Translations under genes and position numbers: made by a program | Source: Sulfitobacter litoralis | Lineage (GTDB): Bacteria; Pseudomonadota; Alphaproteobacteria; Rhodobacterales; Rhodobacteraceae | Direction: 5' to 3' | Assembly: GCF_900103185.1 (NCBI RefSeq) | Contig: NZ_FNJD01000008.1 | Coordinates: forward strand, 1-64,000 | Length of the DNA: 64,000 nt | Notes under the pieces: model-generated | What the model saw: only the letters and a program-made list of their open reading frames with translations | Database searches by the model: none | What the model was told of the DNA's origin: nothing | In this document: positions 59,445 through 64,000 of the stretch, piece by piece | Layout: each line of letters begins with the position of its first letter | Numbering within the stretch: the first letter of the stretch is position 1

Positions 59445-59470
59445 TTAAAGGAGTATTAAAGAATCCTTAA
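59445..59470 (-). promoter_or_regulatory. Tandem CtrA-type box (three TTAA half-sites) before flaF
   Basis: TTAA at 59445-59448, 59456-59459 and 59467-59470, each pair separated by exactly 7 bp, 47 bp upstream of the flaF start. Confidence 0.65.
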
Positions 59471-59558
59471 TTCGCGAAAAAAAAGGAGAATTCTTAGAAT
59501 TTGGATTCAAATTATGCTTTGCGTGTCACACCTTAGCGCGTCTATCGACGTAAACGCG

Positions 59559-60017
59559 TTAATGGATATGTTCGCCGGGGGTCGCTGTATGCAGCATTTG
59601 GTGGTGAATACTATGTGCGATATTACCAGCGCTTAACAGGCTCTCAGATGTCGTGAACCCATCGCGTTCTATCTGCGCGAGCGAGACGATAATATGCCCG
59701 ATCTGATGGCCGAGTGCCACAGGGCAGGAGGGCGTAGAAGCAATGGGAGCGCAAGGCTCAATTAGCACGATCGCGTCCTCTTCCAGATCCAGCCCGAACT
59801 CCTGCTCAAGTACATCGGCCAGGGATGCGCCTGAAATAACTTCTTCTCCAGCGTAAATCGCGACAGGTGTCAGATCCGCGTCTTCTACCTCAACGGTAAA
59901 TCGCGTGATCGGTGACGCGAGCAGCGATGACAGGATGCGGCCTAAAGGGGTGCTGCATGGGTCGGTGCAAAATTCCAACCGCTTACCCCAGATGTGCCCC
60001 ATCAATTCAGAACGCAT
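59559..60017 (-). CDS. Unrecognised 152-residue protein
   Basis: The frame runs to 60236, but the ATG at 60017 with GGGGAAG 7 bp upstream is the most likely start (RSELMGHIWGKRLEFC). The product is acidic and contains GASLADVLEQEFGLDLEEDAIVLIEPCAP and a C-terminal His-rich end (HSIHHQMLHTATPGEHIH). No signal peptide or membrane helix is apparent. It lies between flaF and an OmpR-type regulator. No family recognised. Confidence 0.6.
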   Translation of the reverse strand: MRSELMGHIWGKRLEFCTDPCSTPLGRILSSLLASPITRFTVEVEDADLTPVAIYAGEEVISGASLADVLEQEFGLDLEEDAIVLIEPCAPIASTPSCPVALGHQIGHIIVSLAQIERDGFTTSESLLSAGNIAHSIHHQMLHTATPGEHIH

Positions 60018-60369
60018 AAAACAAACTTCCCCGAGTGCTCCCGTTGCAACCTCAAGATAGCTGTTCGAGACCTCAACATAAATTGAGGATTTGTTAAACT
60101 TCGGTGGATCAAGGTCACGGTGAAGTCTGTGACAACGCGCCGTTCGCCAGTCGAAACGTGATAGCCTTAATAGAAACCTTGCGGAACACCCATGTTTTCC
60201 GGAACTAAATGTGGCTCGGGGCGCTGGTGGCAACACAAGCTTTGGTGGCCGAGGCGAAATATGGCGCTACACCGAGGGTCTGACGAATTTACACTAATTG
60301 TGTTGAAAAGCATCCGAGACTGTGGGCGTTCCATCTAGCGATTCTGCGAGCCAGTGCAGTATTTCAATA
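60018..60369. other. 352-bp gap without a supported gene
   Basis: This stretch lies between two minus-strand genes. I see no gene. A small inverted repeat CCTCAA-N6-TTGAGG lies at about 60071-60088, and the region must hold the promoter for the 59559-60017 gene. Short frames here are probably spurious. Confidence 0.5.
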
Positions 60370-61050
60370 TCAAATCTCGTTGAAGGTACCGAGCGCCTCT
60401 GTCGTGAGCATATAGCCACTGGACCTGATTGTTTTGACCGATATGCCAGAGGCAAAAGTCTGAGCAAACTTCTTACGGATTTTGGCAACATGCACATCGA
60501 ATTTGCGATCGCCGTATCTCCATGGTCGACATTCCACAGCGAGGCTTAGAGCGTCACGTGTCACGATCTTCCCGTCGTGCGCGAACAGAACGCGCATAAT
60601 CTGCGCCTCCGAGGTCGTTAATCCGGCTCTCAGCGCGATATACGCCTCGACGTCCCAGCTTTCCTCTGTTGCGGGCAGTGCGCGCATCTGCCCCTCTGGT
60701 AGTCGTATCGTTAACCGGGCTGAAAGCTCTCGTAGGTTGGTTGGCCATGTGACCACATCGACGGCGCCAGCATGGAAGGCTTCCGCCCCCCAACGCCCTT
60801 TCGGTTCTTGAAGTGCGATGAGGATGGCGTCAGTCGCGCGGTCGCAAAGTTGCTCTATCCACGCAGTTGGTCGGCCTTCAAGCTCTGTCATATCAAAGAA
60901 GATAGCATTAACGCTATGGCCCTTCTGGCCCCATGCGGCGCAAGCTTCGAAATCGATACAATCAAAATCACATTTTAGAATAACCGAGAACAGATAGTTT
61001 AACCCGTTCCGCACAGACGCTGACTTAGAGACCAGAAGAACTTTTGTCAT
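60370..61050 (-). CDS. OmpR-type winged-helix regulator with partly degenerate receiver
   Basis: The 226-residue protein has an N-terminal receiver-like half. The opening VLLVSKSASVRNG has Ser-Lys where the acidic pair should be; an Asp at 53 in IFFDMTEL is at the phosphoacceptor position. The C-terminal OmpR winged helix contains LTTSEAQIMRVLFAHDGKIVTRDALSLAV, RKFDVHVAKIRKKF and KTIRSSGYML. The ATG at 61050 with AAGGGA upstream is preferred over 61263. It is probably a flagellar or motility regulator by position next to a MucR-family gene. The target is unknown. Confidence 0.78.
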   Translation of the reverse strand: MTKVLLVSKSASVRNGLNYLFSVILKCDFDCIDFEACAAWGQKGHSVNAIFFDMTELEGRPTAWIEQLCDRATDAILIALQEPKGRWGAEAFHAGAVDVVTWPTNLRELSARLTIRLPEGQMRALPATEESWDVEAYIALRAGLTTSEAQIMRVLFAHDGKIVTRDALSLAVECRPWRYGDRKFDVHVAKIRKKFAQTFASGISVKTIRSSGYMLTTEALGTFNEI

Positions 61051-61289
61051 CCCAAGCGTTCCCTTCGGGGGTCTGCTGCCAAGCATTTTAATGTAATTGG
61101 CGCGAAGGCGCAGAGCTGGAAAAACACTTTTATCAGGGCCGTATGCTAGGAAAGAGACAGTGGGATTAACATAAGCATTGTTGCACACCCATACTGAGGA
61201 AGGCAAAGTCAGACTTGTACGGTGAAATCTGACGGGCTCGCCATGAAAAAGCCATGCGTTCACTTTTCTTTAACCTTCGGACTTATGTA

Positions 61290-61297
61290 TATCCTTG
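61290..61297 (-). promoter_or_regulatory. CAAGGATA motif in the regulator/small-ORF intergenic region
   Basis: TATCCTTG on the plus strand, 240 bp upstream of the OmpR-type regulator and 49 bp before the 61346 ORF. Confidence 0.35.
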
Positions 61298-61345
61298 CAG
61301 ACTGCAGAACGCGTCTGAGTTACCCTCAAGAATAGGCGCTAGAAA

Positions 61346-61588
61346 ATGGCAGACATACTTGAAATTGCTGCGCCCAAGCGGTGCGCGCTTGCGGCGGCCA
61401 AGCGGTTGATTGAGCTGCGCGAAGAGGCGGTGAGCGATGATCTCATGCGTGTTGTGACCTTACATGCGGCCGAGGTCGTGGCCAGATCGGGCATATTGTC
61501 CGAGACCCCGAACGAAGGACAAAAACGGCAAGGTTTTGCCACATCTGACCAGCCACCCTCGCATCCCGAGCGTCTGCGGTTGAATTAA
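61346..61588 (+). CDS. Small protein of unknown function (80 residues)
   Basis: ATG at 61346; the product is helical at the N-terminus (ADILEIAAPKRCALAAAKRLIELREEAVSDDLMRVVTLHAAEVVA) with a polar tail. The RBS is weak (TAGAAA). It lies between two regulator genes and its codon use fits the surroundings. No family recognised; it may be a regulatory small protein or spurious. Confidence 0.45.
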   Translation: MADILEIAAPKRCALAAAKRLIELREEAVSDDLMRVVTLHAAEVVARSGILSETPNEGQKRQGFATSDQPPSHPERLRLN

Positions 61589-61669
61589 TCCTTCGCGGTT
61601 TATCTTAAGTACAGCTGATGTTGTCCCCTCGCTATTCTTTGGGGTGGGCTGAAATATACTTAAGGGAAA

Positions 61670-62245
61670 TTGACAATTTTTGTGAAGTCGTCGGATAATC
61701 ATAGTATTCTTGCAGAGTTTCTAGGGTTTGTTCGCGAGGCTTCATCCCGCACCGATTTAGTAAAGGCGCATCCGACAGTGACAGAGTTTACAGATCCCCC
61801 CGTTTCCGAGGCCGCAGTTCGCGTGATTGCAGCGTTCGCCAGCCGTGAATCCGCAACCGTTAAGGATATTCTCGCGTTAACCCAAGCGCTTCCCGCCGCC
61901 CTTACTGGGCTGCAATCGGCGCCTGAAAAGCCCGGGATGAGCAAGTTTTCCGTGCAAACGGCCACTGAAACCGCGATCCCTGCCGTCCCCGTGGCCGAGT
62001 CCGTCACCGATGATTCTGTAACGTGTCTGTGTTGCGGCCGATCGTTCACCATGTTGAAGCGTCACCTACGAGCCGAGCATGGATTGAGCGAAGGTGATTA
62101 CCGAATTAAATTCAATCTTGATGATGATCACCCCCTTGTCGCGCCAAACTATTCTTTGCGCAAAGCGGATTACGCAAAGAAAGCTGGTCTGGGCCGCTAT
62201 GCTCGTGATGAAGCTGTGCAGGAAAATCTAGGGACCCAGCTCTAA
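61670..62245 (+). CDS. MucR/Ros-family zinc-finger transcriptional regulator
   Basis: The 191-residue protein has the Ros/MucR zinc finger C119-x2-C122-x9-H132-x4-H137 (LCCGRSFTMLKRHLRAEH) followed by GLSEGDYRIKFNL and PNYSLRKADYAKKAGLGR. The N-terminal region is longer and less conserved than in typical MucR. Start TTG 61670 or GTG 61682. MucR represses the flagellar regulators Rem in Sinorhizobium and FtcR in Brucella, and here it is encoded near two orphan OmpR-type regulators. Confidence 0.88.
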   Translation: MTIFVKSSDNHSILAEFLGFVREASSRTDLVKAHPTVTEFTDPPVSEAAVRVIAAFASRESATVKDILALTQALPAALTGLQSAPEKPGMSKFSVQTATETAIPAVPVAESVTDDSVTCLCCGRSFTMLKRHLRAEHGLSEGDYRIKFNLDDDHPLVAPNYSLRKADYAKKAGLGRYARDEAVQENLGTQL

Positions 62246-62382
62246 CCTCAAATGCCTTGCTCCTGCCACTGTTTTGTCCAGCCGAGCACCTAATCGACTG
62301 CGATACATGTCTCTGAGGCAGTGGGTGCAGAAGCGCGCCTGCCGAACCGGCCCAAGTGGTCGCGAGACAAGAGGCAGGTTAC

Positions 62383-63552
62383 ATGGCAGCGACAACACAG
62401 CCGCGCATATTTAAGAAAATTGAAGTCATTGAAGGTGGCGGGCATCACGGCGGAGGCTGGAAGGTCGCCTATGCTGATTTCATGACCGCGATGATGGCAT
62501 TCTTTCTGCTAATGTGGATTCTCTCGAGCGCCGACGAGCAAAAGCTGCGCGGGATCGCCGAGTATTTTACCAACGCGACACTGCCAGGCGGTAGCGGTGT
62601 GCTTGACGGAGCCACCCTCGGCCCGCCTGGCACTTTGACTGCGTCCAATGGCGCGATTGTGGCCCAGGGCCGTGATCGCGGCAAAATTGACGACCCTGTA
62701 TCAGCCAAATGGGAAATCCGGGACGAGACAGCGATGTCGGTGCCTGATGAAGAGCGGTTGGGGACAGAAGATGGCATTCACGAAAATCCTGCCGCGGCGG
62801 ATATTGCACGAGCCTCTCGGACGTCGTCGGACGGGTCCGCGGAGGCCGGCGGCGCTGCGCTTGAAAACTTGCATGCGCTCGACAACGAGAAGTTTAAGAA
62901 ACTTGAGCAGGAAATCTTGCAGGCCATGCAGGAAAACCCCGACCTCGACCCGCTGCAACAGAATTTGATTTTTGAACAAACACCCGAAGGTCTACAGATC
63001 CAGATTATCGATCAAGAGGGCCAGCCAATGTTCCACAGCGGGCGCGCAGAAATGGCGGGCGCGACGGATATGTTGCTGAAAAACCTAGGTAAATCTTTGT
63101 CGAGCTTGCCCAACAAAATTACCTTGTCTGGCCATACCGACGCAGTACGCTTTGCCGACAGTCGCAAATATGACAATTGGGATCTGTCCTCGGACCGCGC
63201 GAATGCAACGCGCCGCGTCTTCGAAGCGTCAGGCGTCGCACGTGACCGTATTATTGGTGTATCCGGATTGGCCGATACCGTGCCATTGGTGCCGGAAAAT
63301 CCCAAAGATGCGTCAAACCGCAGGATCACGGTTTCGGTTCAATATCAAAAGATTGATGCGCCGGTACCGGCCCGAACAGAGCCAACCTTGCCAGCCATGC
63401 AGGCGGACGAAAAGCTGTATAAGGCGTCAATTGATCCGCCAGCGACGTCAGCAGATGACGTAATCGTGCAGCGTGTCGCACAGAATATTGAACCTACGGC
63501 AGCGCCGCTGAAGGATGATGTATTTCTGAACCTGCGCAATGCGCTGCGCTAA
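62383..63552 (+). CDS. motB: Flagellar stator protein MotB
   Basis: The 389-residue protein has one membrane helix with the ion-binding Asp32 (KVAYADFMTAMMAFFLLMWI), a plug or linker region rich in Glu, and a C-terminal OmpA domain (ITLSGHTDAVRFADSRKYDNWDLSSDRANATRRVFEASGVARDRIIGVSGLADT) that anchors to peptidoglycan. The ATG at 62383 follows GAGGCAGG. No motA gene was found in the window. Confidence 0.94.
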   Translation: MAATTQPRIFKKIEVIEGGGHHGGGWKVAYADFMTAMMAFFLLMWILSSADEQKLRGIAEYFTNATLPGGSGVLDGATLGPPGTLTASNGAIVAQGRDRGKIDDPVSAKWEIRDETAMSVPDEERLGTEDGIHENPAAADIARASRTSSDGSAEAGGAALENLHALDNEKFKKLEQEILQAMQENPDLDPLQQNLIFEQTPEGLQIQIIDQEGQPMFHSGRAEMAGATDMLLKNLGKSLSSLPNKITLSGHTDAVRFADSRKYDNWDLSSDRANATRRVFEASGVARDRIIGVSGLADTVPLVPENPKDASNRRITVSVQYQKIDAPVPARTEPTLPAMQADEKLYKASIDPPATSADDVIVQRVAQNIEPTAAPLKDDVFLNLRNALR

Positions 63553-63978
63553 TCAGGCTCTGATCAGCTCGCCCAAAGAAGGTACCCGTCGGCTGGAAAA
63601 AATCGGTCGGCGGGACCTCTCGACCGAGCGGCGCAGGAATTCTGGCAGCATGGCATGAGCTTCTTCATTCACCATCGTGTCGCGCTGCGTAGTAGGTGCG
63701 GGGTCGCTGGCGGGAAGGTCAAAGCCTAACATCGTGGCCGGATCCAGCCCTTCTTCTAGCGCGTAGTTATAATTTACAGCGTAATCTATGGCTTCTTCCA
63801 GAACGACAGAGTCGGACGCGACAAGCGCCATCAGCCGTCGTTCGTCGGAATACAGGAATTGTTTCGTTTGATAGCCATCTACCTTGGGCACAAAACAAGT
63901 GTTTTCGCGGCGCAGCTTAAGCATCTTGATAAGACGGTCAGGCATCAGATGCCGTTCGTCACGACGGAACACGATCAT
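63553..63978 (-). CDS. Unrecognised protein, possibly cut by window edge
   Basis: At least 141 residues from an ATG at 63978; the frame has no stop up to the window edge, so the true start may lie beyond. The sequence is charged, with PDRLIKMLKLRRENTCFVPKVDGYQTKQFLYSDERRLMALVASDSVVLEEAIDYAVNYNYALEEG and a basic end with RRPIFSSRRVPSLGELIRA. It abuts motB tail-to-tail. No family recognised. Confidence 0.6.
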   Translation of the reverse strand: MIVFRRDERHLMPDRLIKMLKLRRENTCFVPKVDGYQTKQFLYSDERRLMALVASDSVVLEEAIDYAVNYNYALEEGLDPATMLGFDLPASDPAPTTQRDTMVNEEAHAMLPEFLRRSVERSRRPIFSSRRVPSLGELIRA

Positions 63979-64000
63979 ACTACAGGTGCCAAAGCTTGAA

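Noticed and set aside
60294..60497. Small minus-strand ORF over the end of the OmpR-type regulator
   Set aside because: Overlaps the regulator's conserved winged-helix region in another frame; no RBS.
1..64000. CRISPR arrays, tRNA or rRNA genes
   Set aside because: No regularly spaced repeats and no cloverleaf or rRNA-like sequence noticed anywhere in the window.

Overview
The window reads as part of an extrachromosomal replicon (plasmid or chromid) of a marine alphaproteobacterium of the Rhodobacterales/Roseobacter group. Three things point there: a DnaA-like plasmid initiator next to a RepAB-type parAB module, TTAA-N7-TTAA (CtrA-type) boxes in front of flagellar genes, and alphaproteobacterial flagellar genes (flaF, flbT, motE, DUF1217, a separate SltF-like lytic transglycosylase). 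No rRNA, tRNA or CRISPR array was seen.

Layout. (1) 1-4.7 kb: the 3' end of an IS30-family transposase, then four minus-strand metabolic genes (SDR dehydrogenase, thiolase, nitronate monooxygenase, glycerate 2-kinase). (2) 4.8-9.2 kb, replicon core: DnaA-like initiator, a 504-bp origin-like gap with iteron-like repeats, parA, parB, ccdAB, and four identical 16-bp palindromes (GTTCCCCGCGGGGAAC) that are very likely parS. Three of the four lie inside coding sequence. (3) 9.1-21 kb: glutathione transferase and a TPP-dependent enzyme; then a winged-helix/TPR regulator directly ahead of a 1620-residue protein that joins a cytochrome P450, a membrane segment and a DyP-type heme peroxidase; then a TbpB-like surface lipoprotein with its Slam-type outer-membrane exporter. 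(4) 21-26.5 kb: aldehyde dehydrogenase, a 3-hydroxyisobutyrate dehydrogenase-like enzyme and a DctP-Q-M TRAP transporter. (5) 26.5-64 kb: a nearly complete flagellar gene cluster, from a short RpoH-like sigma factor and fliK to motB.

The flagellar block encodes rod, hook, rings, export gate, ATPase, C-ring, flagellin, FlaF/FlbT, MotB and MotE. Its regulators are an orphan CtrA-family protein with a dead receiver (FtcR/Rem-like), a second OmpR-type protein and a MucR/Ros zinc-finger protein. FliJ, FliO and MotA were not recognised and may be divergent or lie outside the window. By eye, canonical TTAA-N7-TTAA boxes precede the sigma-factor gene, flagellin, fliL/fliF (two), fliQ and flaF (three half-sites in tandem). 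A second recurring 8-mer, CAAGGATA, sits in the upstream regions of most other flagellar units, including a perfect inverted pair between fliI and flgB. This suggests that the host CtrA phosphorelay and plasmid-encoded regulators jointly control a plasmid-borne motility system.

Most start codons were set by eye. Regulatory calls are pattern matches, not measured sites.
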